From: Coptis chinensis
Lineage: Eukaryota; Streptophyta; Magnoliopsida; Ranunculales; Ranunculaceae
Length of the DNA stretch: 64,000 nt
NCBI GenBank assembly: GCA_015680905.1
Contig: CM027377.1
Coordinates: forward strand, 29,288,501-29,352,500
Reading direction: 5' to 3'
In this document: positions 13,055-23,546 of the stretch, one piece after another
Layout of the letters: every line of letters starts with the position of its first letter
Numbering within the stretch: position 1 is the first letter of the stretch
Program-made: the position numbers and the translations under genes
Notes under the pieces: generated by a model
Seen by the model: only the letters and a program-made list of their open reading frames with translations
What the model was told of the DNA's origin: nothing
The model's database searches: none

Positions 13055-13913
13055 TTAATGGCGGAAAGTCCTTACCACCGATCAATTCATCATTGACAAA
13101 GTGGATAAATCAAGTGTGATGATGAGCACGCCATACAACAAAGACATATGTCCACACCTAAAAATGCATACAAATAATTAGTGTTTTGTAAGAATAAGTA
13201 CACCAAATGGAACAAAAGACAGCCTGAAGGGAAATATTTAGCAGACTTAATTCCTTATCAACTAAAAATACAGGCAACTGTTAATTAATAAAGAGAACAC
13301 CATCCATACCGCACCTTATTCTCCATTTGTTAAGTAGGATGCACTTCAGTGGTCGCTAGCAAACAAGCACGATGTTAACAAGACGACAAATATTCACCGA
13401 CACAAACCAATCTAGTGAAGTGAAACCTCGAACATGTGGTTTAGTCAGCTGAGCAATCCAAATTATTCCATCACAGATCCACTGATTGGATAGAGCACTC
13501 TAGGAATATTTCTATGAACATAGTGTTCTAAGAGATCTACAATCTTACCGACCGAAACTTAGTAGCCCCAACAACTAAAACCTTCACTACTCTAAAATGG
13601 ACAAAAGGAAATCAACCAATCAACACTTCAACTCTAGGCGATCTTAGTGACTTACAAGCTGCAGAAGGGCTACAACGACTTCCTCTTCTCATATGACCTC
13701 TTATTTCCCTAATTTTTTGAAGTTAAAATTATCCATCTCGTCATTGACTCTTTTTAGATTTCTATTTCGTAGTTCCTTTGGACTTCTCATTACAGAGCAA
13801 ATGAAGCATCATTTCTCAATGAAGAAGCAAAGATCTAACGTAAACCATAAGTTATCCCTACATACACAAAATTTTCCCTTCACGCTCATGTAAAACACTG
13901 AGCCATCATCCAC

Positions 13914-13991
13914 TCCATCAGACCTCCTAAATGATAGTGATGGCCATATAATTCCATCAGACCTCCTAAATGATAGTGATGGCCATATAAT
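13914..13991. repeat. perfect 39 bp tandem duplication
   Basis: Two identical 39 bp units, 13914-13952 and 13953-13991, each beginning tccatcagacctcc and ending ccatataat. They lie in the last intron of the SP1-like pseudogene. Perfect identity implies a recent slip or duplication. Confidence 0.9.
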
Positions 13992-15396
13992 CAAGATTAC
14001 TTGTGGCCTAAATGTTTCTAACTTTCTATATGTAAAGGTGGGCCTAGCTTTACTAAATGTACCCACATAAGTGACACAGACTCATAAGGTAATTTTTCAA
14101 TACCTTGCACCTAGAAGTGAATTAAGAATACTAGTCATGGTGAAAAAACATGAACCCCACCAATAATAAAAAGTAAAAAAACAAAAGAATTTTTCTAGCC
14201 AAATTAGGCAAACTAAAAGGAGAGTTTGCAAGGTGCTTACGGGACAAACACTGCGTTGTACTCACGTTCCAAGCATATCACACACAAATCTGGTATGAGA
14301 CGCTCCTTTTTTGCACTCTCCGGTCCATTGTCAGCCTTCTCATCTGAACCTACTCGTCAAAATTAAACTCATAAATTTTTTTATAAACTAATAAAAAAAT
14401 AAAACACTGGAGAAATGTACCATCATGATCCTGCTCTAATCTTTGTGCAAAGAAGAAAAGGACTCTGAAAGAACAAGACCTCATTACATGTTTTTCAGAA
14501 GGATAACAAAGAAGCATAGTAGAACCTGCTAATATATCATCTTGACAAAGTCACCCTGCATAGTCAAGACAAATTTTAATCTAGGAGTTTAATTTTCAGA
14601 CTTTCCTCTCTCGATTAACATTCTCACATGCTTACGTTATATCGATTTATAGTGGCTTAACTCTTGTATGACCTACAAACTCATGGTGTAAAAAGGTAGT
14701 GCAAGTGGTGCAACAGAAATCTATCGATTGCCTTCTGAGAGACATGATAGTGAAAACAGAAATCCATCAAACGATCCAAGAAGTTATGTGGTCATCGGGC
14801 TACAATCTCATTAAAGAAGATGGGGATCTTTAATTTGTTGGATCTGAGAGAATTAGAAGTAGATTATTTATTATTTTTATTAAATTGGCAATATGCTACT
14901 TAATTAGTAGTTTCTATTTTCTTTGGTTTCCATATTCAAATAGGAATAGGAATTAGGGTGAGTTCCTATTCGGATTCCATTATATAATAGACATTTAGTA
15001 GTTTTTTATTATTTTAAGGCATGTTAGCCTTCATTCTTGGTTGGTTGTTATTGAAAATTTATTTAAGAGAATCATTCTTCTGATTGAAGATTTAATCCCT
15101 ACATTTAGGTGCATTTTTCGTTAAAATTTATCAGTGTTTATCATCATATTTTACTTCCACCTTTGTGTTACATCATGTTCATAGTACCAACCTTCTAACA
15201 TTGATATGGTTGTGTACATTTCTGCCTTTCGGATGAAGACAGTTATGCATATTCTCATAACAGTACCATGAAATTTAAGATTTAAAGGGGAAAAAAAAAT
15301 AGATTTACCTTCACGCAAAAATCATACCGCGCCTTTCTTTCCATGATGTATCGAATAGTATGTTTAGCAATACTACAAAGAAAAACACCTGTACTA

Positions 15397-15708
15397 CAAT
15401 AACATATAATTGGTAATGTATTAAAATGAAACCCATTTCAATGAGGCATACTTGGTAAATAGAACATTCACCGAGACATCTCTATATAGATGTACCCTTC
15501 AATTGTAGTAATCCAAAGTCCCAATAACATATAATTGGTAATGTATTAAAAATGAAACACTTTGGAAGAATTCTTTCAATGCGCTTCACTCCAAGCATCT
15601 GCAGATGGTAAATAGAATTAATAGGTAATACATTCACTGAGACATCTCTATATAGTGATGTTGCAGAATAAGACAAACCTTCAATCCTTGAAGATAATCC
15701 AGTGTCCC
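15397..15708 (-). repeat. tandem duplication of an exon-intron-exon junction in the SP1 pseudogene
   Basis: 15523-15708 and 15397-15522 are related copies. Both begin (minus sense) with the exon end coding GTLDY, run through intron sequence containing tatatagagatgtctc, and end in attaatacattaccaattatatgttattg after the next exon position (read on the minus strand). The second copy has lost most of the MLGVKRIERILP exon, including its acceptor. The duplication removed the reading continuity between the GIDE domain and the membrane exon. Confidence 0.7.
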
Positions 15709-15816
15709 ACGTACAAGGGCTCGACCAGACTCTTCAAAGATTTCTCTTCCTATAGCTAATACCAAGCCGTTAGTACCTCGAGCTCCCACCACATGTACAC
15801 GCCCAGTCCCATCATC

Positions 15817-16779
15817 CTGTCATAAAATTTATTTAACAAAAATACAGAGAGGAAGGGTCATGTTGACCTACCAAACATGCAGAGAAGAATAAATTAACTT
15901 AAAATTTACTCAAAAGAAGAGTAATTTTACATTATCTGGTCCATTAGAAATACCACTAACTTAAAACACAATTTACTAAGAAGAGTAGTAAATTTTAAAA
16001 TTTTGAGCCATTAAATGCAGTCATGGAATGGGAATATAAAAACGCCATTTCTCTGAGATAAAGTTTATTACTCCATGACGTTGGTTCACAATACGCACCC
16101 AAAGTAACAACTCTCCAAAGTATTAGAGCAAAGGTCTTGAAAGGCCCTAGTATGCCAATTCCAAAGATGCAGCAGAATTCACTAAACTCATTAATTCAAA
16201 CAAATTAACGAGCAAAGCTACAGTTAAGCATTGTAGTAAAGATAAGAAAAGTTAGAATCAGTTCACATACATGTAGAGAATAATTGATAACAGGTGTTCA
16301 TTAATTAAACATGAAGAACTAAAGCAAAGAACATATAGAACATAGAAAATATTACCTTTGCTAAAGCATAGAAAACATGAAGAACTAAACATATAGAACA
16401 TATAGAGCATAGAAAATAGAACATAGAACATATTGACACGAGAGCTGAAAAAGAAACAAAGCAGAGAACAACTGTTGACTGTTGATGGTTGATGTCTCCA
16501 ATTGGGAGGGGTAATAAATGGAGCGGAAATAGAGAATGTGCAGTGGAGATCCATTCGAAAGTGGAGAGGGGAAACATGGTGATCGTGGGTTTAGACGTGG
16601 TGTGTGGGGATCGTGGGTTTTGACGTGATGTGTGTGGGGAAGCCGGGAAGAGAAATTCTTGAATTTAATTTTTTTGAAGTTTTTAAATTTTGAAAATTCT
16701 GATAAACTGAAACAAAATTGAAAATTGTACTTCATCCGAAATGTGGGTAACGGGGCAAATCCACAGGGCCCAATTTTTC
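15817..16779. other. no gene recognised upstream of the SP1 pseudogene
   Basis: The 5' exons expected for an SP1-type gene were not found here. Open minus-strand frames around 16258-16934 are made of simple repeats of catagaaaat/gaacatag-type sequence and match nothing I recognise. Confidence 0.4.
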
Positions 16780-17135
16780 CATATCTGCCGATATTTCGCC
16801 CCCCTCCACCCAAAACCGAAATATATTGGTCTATATTGATATTTCAGAGATTCTAGCTTTTTTGAAATAGTTAAAATTTCAATATATATCATTATATACC
16901 TGATATATCGCTGATATATAACGACATATGTCAAAATTATCTGTCAACAATCAATATAATCGGTCAAACAGTCAACAAGTCAATCGATATATATCAAATA
17001 TATTGGATATATTGTTGATTTATATCGGTCCAAAAATAAATCAAAATATCTAACCGAAATATCACATTATTTTCATATCATGTACCCATATTCCGATATA
17101 TTGATATATCGGACAATATTTTTGACCTTGGTTGA
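16780..17135. repeat. ATATC/GATAT-rich dispersed repeat
   Basis: About 350 bp dense in the words gatatat, ccgatat, cgatatat and tcggtc. It contains self-complementary words such as atatcgatat and ends in gatatatcggacaatatttttgacc. Such sequence recurs as a dispersed repeat in many plant genomes (recalled, not checked). No transposon ends could be fixed. Confidence 0.5.
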
Positions 17136-17224
17136 AGAGAAAAAGAACTAAGTTAGGGTTCAATAACGTTTTATTTTTCAATTTTTGGTTTAGGAGGGAA
17201 GTAAAATCAGTTTATGTGTTTGCT

Positions 17225-18288
17225 CAATAACCCCAAATAGATATGAACAATGATTGTTCATATGAATAGTGATTGCTCATAACTCATGTTAAGGTATGAA
17301 CAGTAATTGTTCATACTCATGTTGAGGTATGAGCACTCATTGTTCATACCTAAAATAGGTATAAACAATGAGTCTTCATATAAACAATGATTATCCATAA
17401 CTCAGGTTGATGTATGACCCCCCCCCCCCCAATAGGTATTAACAATCATTATAGGTAGGAACAATCATTGTTCATACTCATAGCTCATATTGATGTATAG
17501 TATGAACAATGAGTGTTCATAGCTCATTTCGTCCTTAATAGGTATTAAAATTAAAAAACTTAGTTCGTGGGCTATTTCAATGTGGAGATTGGGTTTGTGA
17601 GTGATTTTAAAAAAAATCATATCCTTAAGACTAGACAATTACCATGGTGGTTTCTCAAGCTTGTTGATTGCATTGCTAGCTCTGGTGGAGTCAGATTCCA
17701 ATTCAACCTCTTTATCGCCTTCTTCAATTAATACATCGACCTAAGTATATATACTTCAATAGCTTTTAGCTCTTGCAAGTATAGTAGTTCTTTATGTCTC
17801 TTACCTTCTAGTTATAGAACATTGAAGCTGGCTTAGATGTTTGCTGAAATCTTCTCGCATTTTTTTCCTTCCAAATTAAATGTCGTCCATTGAACCTCAG
17901 ATAAAAACTTTATATATCTCTCCTGTAATGACAAATATCCTGGATTTGAAATAAATTTTTTTCCGATTTTGCATTTTATGTCGTTTTGGTCATTGTTCAT
18001 ACCTTATGTGATGTATGAATAGTGATTGTTCATACCCAAATAGGTTAACATACTTCATACACTATGTTGATGTATATTCATACTCCAAATATGTACGAAC
18101 AATGAACAATGATTGTTCATAACTTCATACTCCAATATGTGTTCTTACTGATTATACATTACGTTAATGTATGAACTTATGAACAATGATTGTTCATACC
18201 GTACCCCAAATAGATATGAAAAATGATAAATTGTTCATATGAATAGTGATTGCTTGTAACTCATGTTAAGGTATGAATAGTGATTGTT
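17225..18288. repeat. array of TGAACAATGATTGTTCA palindromes, left of the CACTA element
   Basis: The 17-nt odd palindrome occurs exactly at 17244-17260, 18103-18119 and 18180-18196. Many near copies (gaacaatcattgttc, tagtgattgttcat) alternate with (a)tgttgatgtatga and ccccaaatagatatga spacers. A segment starting ccccaaatag at about 17231 recurs at about 18204, so the array contains a duplicated block of roughly 1 kb. The second block is cut by the CACTA insertion after 18288. A run of 14 C lies near 17422-17435. No known function; it could form cruciforms or be the body of a foldback element. Confidence 0.65.
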
Positions 18289-18680
18289 CACTACACCATA
18301 ACAGGCTATTTGCAACGGCAAAAAAGCGTTGCTAATAATTTTCGCAATGCTTTTTAAGCGTTGCAAATATGGCGTCGGTAAAGTGTTGGAAATATTTGCA
18401 ACGCTTAAAAAGCGTTGCAAACATAAATTTTCAACGCTTAAAAAGCGTTGCAAACAGAAATTTCCAACGCTAATTATAACTATTTCGTACACATATTTAA
18501 AACCTTTGCAACGGTTTTTTATTTCACAAACGCTTTTTAAGCGTTGGTAATTTGTTAAAATTTTTACCAACGGTTTGTAACCGTTACAAAGTTGTTAGTT
18601 AATTTTAAAAAAAATAATTTAAAATTTGTTTGTAACGGTTATAAACCATTGCTGATGGGTTGCTAATAAAAAAAAAATTC
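18289..18680. repeat. left terminal and subterminal repeats of the CACTA element
   Basis: The terminal CACTACACCATAA is followed by about ten copies, in both orientations, of gcaacgctttttaagcgttg-like words up to about 18660. Each unit is itself nearly palindromic (aacgcttaaaaagcgtt). In the En/Spm family, subterminal repeats are binding sites for the TNPA protein. Confidence 0.88.
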
Positions 18681-19298
18681 TCATATTTTGTAGCGAGACC
18701 AACTAAACCAATTTGGTGGTATAACTAAGACTTTTATGACCGACAACATGACACAGATATCATCATACCCTATACATTTACAACTACACTTCTAGACTAA
18801 CATATTCTCGTAGAGTCTTGCAACTCGAGAGTAGAACAAAAAAGAAGGATTCAAACAGTTGTAATTGCTACCACAATAATCCTAAATGAGCATTTTGTAT
18901 GATAAAGCTAACTATCCATCCAAATGAATTAAACATAAAGCCCGAAACACAATTATTATTCCTAGCGTAGGAATAGTATACTCGGCCTATCCTACCCGAA
19001 TAACACGTATTTCAAGATGACACTGCTAAGATACTTTATACTAACAACTAGAGTATCCCATGCAATTTTTCACTCATTCTGAAATATTCACTACATAATG
19101 TAAGAAATTTAACAGTTGTTCAAAAACAATAAAACAAAACATCCCCAAACACCAAAACCGATAACTTCACTTTACTTGCACTAAAAAAACATACTTTACC
19201 ATTTAAACTTCATATTTCATCAAAAGACATCAAATTTCTCAAGCCTACTTGATAAAACAATCTAAAAAATAATAAATAGTACAAAAAAAAAGGTTTAC
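18681..19298. other. CACTA interior without recognised content
   Basis: Non-coding. It follows the donor site of the captured PRMT exon (minus sense), so part of it may be that gene's first intron. The expected next PRMT exon was not seen. Confidence 0.35.
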
Positions 19299-19419
19299 CA
19301 AAGTGTGAGTAGGAATCGAAGTAGTAATCATCACTAGTCTTATCACTACCAATAAGAGCTGATGCTGCTCCTTCATCTGTATTAGAAGCTTCTTCAAATT
19401 CTTCATCTTCAATATTCAT
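19299..19419 (-). pseudogene. captured first exon of a PRMT1-type protein arginine methyltransferase
   Basis: Minus-strand exon starting with ATG at 19419-19417. It reads MNIEDEEFEEASNTDEG and then a linker, and ends in SDDYYFDSYSHFG just before a GTAAAC donor at 19298. DYYFDSYSHFG opens the catalytic core of PRMT1-type enzymes, which place asymmetric dimethyl marks on arginines of histones and RNA-binding proteins; the acidic N-terminus also fits the plant PRMT1 group. The S-adenosylmethionine-binding exons are absent, so no enzyme can be made. It lies inside the CACTA element, on the same strand as the transposase, and is best explained as transduplicated host sequence. The frame is open with an intact start and donor, so capture may be fairly recent. 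Confidence 0.8.
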
Positions 19420-20213
19420 GTTTGTTACTTATTGTAAACCAGTGAGCATAACAAGCACGTAGCATAGATAAACAACGTGGTATTGCATGGATTTATTGTA
19501 AACGATCGATTCTAAAGCACACAGATCGTTGCTAATATTCTCATTTTAATAATATATAACAAGTTTGAAACGCTAAAACCACAAACTAATATTGGGGGAA
19601 CCCTATGTACAGATAGAAATATTTTCCCAATCAATTAAAATATTTAGGATGTCATCTTTGTCGACTTTACCTAGATAAGTATTTCCTTTCCATCCCGTAG
19701 CACTGTACATGCATATGATTACAAATGCATAGTGTAGTCAGCATTGGCGAGGACAATAATCCACTATATTACTAGAAAGATTTTACTAGAAAATTGTTTT
19801 CTTCTACAAGAGCAAACAAAGTGGACTTTGCATTAAATAAATTCTTGGAACAAATTACAGAAACACAAAAAGGTTTCCTTTTCCTGCAACTTCTGGCAAA
19901 CCAAACACTGGTAATAGGATAACTTAGACCATGTCAAGGATTCTAACGCACCAAGAACCGGGGCTCAAAGCCAGGTTTCCAAGTTGAAATATTAACAAAA
20001 CTAAAACTGATTGGATACACTATGCTTCAACAAAATGACCAAAACGAAACTAATCTGTCTAGCCATGTAGTTGCTAAACAAGCACCTTCCCTTTGTAATG
20101 ACCATCGCCAAGGACTTAGACGTAACCTAGAAACTAATCGAAAACTTCATGTCCATCGCCAAAAACACCCAAGTCACAAAATAATCAAAACTATTGCATA
20201 AAAAAAAAATTAC
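19420..20213. other. CACTA interior between captured exons
   Basis: Non-coding. The part next to 19420 may be 5' untranslated or promoter sequence taken with the PRMT exon, and the part next to 20213 starts as the intron following the kinase exon (donor GTAATT on the minus strand). Confidence 0.35.
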
Positions 20214-20359
20214 CTGAATTGATAGCTGGAACCACCACAAGCAGTGTAATACAATCCCCAAGTTGAACAACATGAGTCAAAGCCCAAACCAAAGCAGTTC
20301 TCGGAATCTCCTTCATAGAGGCCTTAACAAAGAATAACCACCTTCCCCGCCGTGGCATC
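20214..20359 (-). pseudogene. captured N-terminal exon of a UspA-domain protein kinase
   Basis: The minus strand reads DATAGKVVIL, a one-base shift, then VKASMKEIPRTALVWALTHV, VQLGDCITLLVVVP and AINSG before a GTAATT donor. This is the start of the nucleotide-binding alpha-hydrolase-like (UspA) domain at the N-terminus of a plant receptor-like cytoplasmic kinase group; members begin with a V-x-V-A-V-K-A-S strand followed by PGDCITL. The kinase domain is absent. The frameshift between VVIL and VKAS prevents translation from upstream. It lies inside the CACTA element on the transposase strand, between the PRMT and phosphorylase fragments, and ends at a natural-looking exon border. Confidence 0.8.
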
Positions 20360-20547
20360 CGGCCCCTTCCCGCCTTCCCTCTCTTACATTTGTATATTCA
20401 TCTCAAAAAATTATGAATTACTTCTAATCATGACTTTTACTAGAGATCGAACCAAGAATGCCCAAGATATATGTAGAATATATGAATATAACCAGTGTAT
20501 TTTGAGCTCGGAAATGATGATAACTGGATTTGATATAATTTGCTTAC

Positions 20548-20918
20548 CGTTCCAACTCCTCAGATCTCACATAGATGACACTCTTGTCTTGGATCTTGCC
20601 CACACGAAAACGACATTTACCCTGTCACAACCAAATTTATATCATGTATAATGACCAAACTCTGTATCTCAAATGTTTGGAATTGGGTGATACAATGAAT
20701 AGTACCTACAAGACTAGATTGAAATCTCTAATATAATACCAAAATGAAAAGTCATGGTCATAGCAAAGAGTCCTACCAGATAAATCAATGAATGGATAAC
20801 TTGGGTGTGCTTGAAATGCCTTGGTAGCAAAGAATGCCTTTTCTTCAGGTGGATAAACTGTGATGAGACCAATGTATGGTCCTTCACGGTTCACCTCTCA
20901 CACCTTCCTCAATGATAC
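20548..20918 (-). pseudogene. captured two-exon fragment of a bark-storage/nucleoside-phosphorylase-like gene
   Basis: Two minus-strand exons are separated by a short intron. 20777-20918 reads SLRKV, a TGA stop, EVNREGPYIGLITVYPPEEK and further to PFIDLSG. 20548-20621 reads GKCRFRVGKIQDKSVIYVR and ends in a GTAAGC donor. The GPYIGL-x-x-YPPEE and FIDLSG/FRVGKI-x-D-K-x-VIYVR blocks belong to the N-terminal part of plant bark-storage-protein-like members of the phosphorylase superfamily, vegetative storage or vacuolar proteins related to bacterial nucleoside phosphorylases. The stop (TGA where Arg is expected) and the missing remainder of the domain make it non-functional. Upstream to about 20990 a further open stretch reads SDLKCDRQTGQICQTIDGYV; I do not recognise it, and it may come from a different captured source. 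Confidence 0.72.
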
Positions 20919-21153
20919 CTGCCTGGATACAGGAATAGCCAAGACATAACCATCAATAGTCTGACAAATCTGCCCAGTTTGACGGTCACACTTTAAATCA
21001 GATATAACGGGCAAACTCACCGAGATATGAAGCGAAAAGAAAGATATGAAAAGTATATCAAGTGGAGTTCATGTAGTTGCAATAAAGGAAGTACATACGC
21101 GAGATCCTTAGAGTTGATAACTCACGGGTCATTTGGGATCTTTGCTTTTATTT

Positions 21154-21328
21154 CACGATGGAGTTCTTAAGAGCCCTTCGACTATCATAATCGCATCATG
21201 CAAACTTCGCTCAGCCTCCTCAATAAACTGAAATGAAAACAGAGGATGTTCATCAATGAGTAATCGTTAACACACAAGATTTATTTAGATCACACAATTA
21301 CAGGTGTTCAGATACCTGATCAGCTCCA
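21154..21328 (-). pseudogene. captured chaperonin CCT-eta (TCP-1) fragment, part right of the break
   Basis: 21316-21328 is the end of an exon coding (A)DQ with a GTATCT donor. After a short intron, 21154-21227 reads FIEEAERSLHDAIMIV, then a one-base disturbance and RALKNSIV. In CCT-eta, a subunit of the cytosolic TRiC/CCT folding chamber for actin and tubulin, the sequence GGADQFIEEAERSLHDAIM is diagnostic. The rest of this exon lies at 29952-29995, separated by the Athila insertion. Beyond 21154 the match to CCT-eta ends; another frame reads ELHREIKAKIPNDP, of unknown origin. Inside the CACTA element, on the transposase strand. Confidence 0.82.
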
Positions 21329-22300
21329 TGATAAATGATAAAAATGATAGTTTACCTACGAAATGAATGATGAAACTCAAAACGTAAGTAAACTAAAACT
21401 TATACGAGTCTATATTTATCAAGTTTTCTACTCTCAATTCTATCGAAATAGAGTGGAGTAACAAATTCGTTCCACTCCTAGTTCTCTAGCATGGAATGAT
21501 TTCATAGTTAACTAATCGGTCTTAAGTCTAATGAGAGGTTTACGAGGGGAATTCTATACTACAAGGTGAATTAAATTAACAAGTTACGAATAACGAAAAG
21601 AGAGAATGCTAAGGGTTTGAATCTAGATAAAGAATTAAAGGGAATTGAATCCACCTTAACTCGACTTAATCCTACTAACAAAGACTCATCGTGATCCAAA
21701 TTGAATGCTTAGCATATCAAAATAGTAGTTCTAATCCCTAATTATACATGGCATTTCTACCAATTCATAACTAGCATGTGAGCGATTAAACCCATTCTCA
21801 TGGTAAATTAATTGTTTCTAGAGTGGAATAATTATCATGACGATTTCTAAGTTTAACAAAGATCAAGCGTCATCAAGGCTTCTTCAACCCCTCTAATGGA
21901 GGTTTAGCCTTGAATCATACCACTATCATTTCCCATTGATTTAAAACTAAACATCATACCAAAATTCTATTTGGCTAATTTAACTAACAATACTTCAATC
22001 TAATTTAACAACTCAGAAATGATACTCAACAAGAATTAAAATTAGATCTATAAATTAAAATGACAAAAATCGAAATGAACAAACTAGCTATTTTATTTAT
22101 CAATACTAATGAAGAACAATGATTCTAAGAGTTTAATCTAAAACAAGAATTGAATTTAAACTAAACTTAATTTTATTTAATGAAAACTAGATCTAGAATT
22201 ATCTATTGTTTTAGATCTAACTAGCTACCATTAACAAAAAGCTAAGCTTTTGTTTTTTATATGTTTAGATCTAAAAATCGTGCATGGGCTTGGAGCCATG
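21329..22300 (-). repeat. truncated 3' LTR of the Athila element
   Basis: It is nearly identical to 28482-29455 of the full LTR and begins tgataaatgataaaaatg, but similarity stops within gggcttggagccatg. About 500 bp of the LTR (its 5' end in element sense) is missing. The break coincides with a perfect 18 bp inverted repeat (22270-22313). Confidence 0.85.
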
Positions 22301-22313
22301 CACGATTTTTAGA
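22270..22313. repeat. perfect 18 bp hairpin at the LTR breakpoint
   Basis: The arms tctaaaaatcgtgcatgg (22270-22287) and its exact reverse complement (22296-22313) flank the 8 nt loop gcttggag. The left arm plus loop is normal LTR sequence; the right arm replaces what the intact LTR has at this point (tttgggccaaag). The hairpin was therefore created by the event that truncated the LTR. Confidence 0.88.
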
Positions 22314-22505
22314 TTAACTTGTTTTTAGAAGTTCGTGAAAATGTTTTAACTGTTGACCATTAACTTGAAAGGTACTGTTGTCCTTGGGATTTACCAAGGT
22401 AATTGCCCCGTAAGAGGTGACTTCAAAGAACTGAAAAAAGGATCGGACCAACGGGTTTTAGTTTCCACAGGGAAAATATGTAGGCGGGGAGTTGTAAAGC
22501 AAAAC

Positions 22506-23546
22506 CTATTGACCAACCACAAACTCTTTGCGCAAGATTTGCTTATCATGAACACGTTTCATGTTAGCTTTATAATCCTTCGCGAGATCGTAAGAATCGC
22601 TACAGATTTCTTCAAGCTCATTCAATTGCAACTTGCGTTTGACACCCACCTCATCAATATTGAAGTTATGGCTTTTATAGCCCACGAGCATGGTGCTCTA
22701 ATTCAACGGGCAAATGACATGGTTTCCCAAATACAAGTCTAAAGGGAGACATACCTATAGGAGTTTTGAAAGCCGTCCCCATACACCCATAAGGCATCCG
22801 ATGATAGACGCTTCACCCGACCTTTTCCTATCGGGGTTTCTGAGTTGTTTCTAAAATCTTTTTTGATTTCCCTATTAGAAACTTCTACTTGTCCGCTAGT
22901 TTGTGGATGATAAGGAGTTGCTACTTTGTGTGTAACTCCATACTTTTTCACTAGGGATGCAACAACTCTGTTGCAAAATGTATTCCACCATCACTAATGA
23001 TGGCTTTAGGAATGCCAAACCGACGAAAATATATTCCTTAATAAAAAATACAACCGTCTTATGGTCATTGCTCACGGCAAGCCGATTACCTCTATCTATT
23101 TAGACCGTAGTCCACGGCAACTAGAATATAAATATAACCGTGGGAAGCGGGGAAGGGACCCATGAAATCAATGCCCCAAACGTCAAAAAATTTCTACTAT
23201 CAAAATTGGATTTAATGGCATCATATTACGTTTTGTGATTAAGCCTAAGTTGTTGGCAATGAAATACCGTCTTCGCAATGCACTTGGGCATCCTTAAAAA
23301 GGGTAGGCCAATAAAATCCACATTGAAGAACTTTAGCGGCTGTTTTCATTCCACTAAAATGGCCACCACACTCTTTGTCATGGCAGAACGATAGAATTTC
23401 ATTATATTCCCACTGGGGAATGCAACGACGAATAATCTGATCCACACAATACTTGAAAAGGTAGGGCTTATCCCAGTAGTATAGCTTAACTCTGGCCAAA
23501 AACTTCTTACGTTCATTTCTTGACTAATTATAAGGCATAACATCAC
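22506..23546 (-). pseudogene. Athila integrase remnant
   Basis: Fragments in several frames. The H2C2 zinc-binding region lies at 23245-23499 (IIRRCIPQWEYNEILSFCHD, then ECGGHFSGMKTAAKVLQCGF and YWP). The end of the catalytic core is at 22739-22951 ([20 protein letters not shown]). The region after the core is at 22506-22691 (VKRKLQLNELEEI, ILRKEFVVGQ). The middle of the core (roughly 22952-23244) is scrambled by frameshifts. Integrase would insert the cDNA copy into the genome; this copy cannot be active. Confidence 0.85.

Larger units (their letters stand above)
13055..15816 (-). pseudogene. SP1/MUL1-type RING E3 ubiquitin ligase pseudogene (5' truncated)
   Basis: Six exon remnants lie in order on the minus strand. 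15679-15816 encodes the GIDE-domain part (DDGTGRVHVVGARG and RGTLDYLQGLK). From 15598 comes MLGVKRIERILP. 15309-15388 encodes the second membrane segment (AKHTIRYIMERK). 14421-14464 is a short linker. 14241-14343 encodes LIPDLCVICLEREYNAVFVP, the first RING half. 13055-13157 is the RING end, starting CGHM and finishing with the family ending VVRTFRH and TAA. In plants SP1 is a chloroplast outer-membrane ligase that targets import machinery. Damage is plain: one extra base after CGHM and one lost base before VVRTF in the last exon, a stop or shift at the end of exon 15309-15388, loss of the segment between ERILP and the membrane exon, and no N-terminal exons in the next 1.5 kb. Exon borders keep GT-AG signals. 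Confident as a family remnant; not functional as written. Confidence 0.85.

Noticed and set aside
12922-13119. 65-codon + strand frame starting MCVYHKTFF
   Set aside because: It is the reverse shadow of the last exon of the minus-strand SP1 pseudogene.
14830-15110. Possible short LTR or TRIM beginning tgttggatctgag with a tatataatag box
   Set aside because: No partner repeat, target duplication or defined right end could be found in the window.
15425-15460. A reading TKYASLKWVSF that resembles the WYKYASLG segment of SP1-type ligases
   Set aside because: Comparison with the neighbouring copy shows that it arose from a deletion within a duplicated intron-exon border, so the resemblance is probably accidental.
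16258-16934. Four overlapping minus frames of 83-142 codons
   Set aside because: Low-complexity catagaaa/gaacat repeats and ATATC repeat produce them; none shows domain features or contains the missing SP1 N-terminus.
18329-18550. Open frames on both strands (73 and 111 codons) at the left CACTA end
   Set aside because: They consist of the repeated gcgttgcaaa/aagcgtt subterminal motifs and have no independent coding features.
22353-22742. 129-codon + strand frame
   Set aside because: It lies antisense to Athila integrase coding sequence, which explains it.
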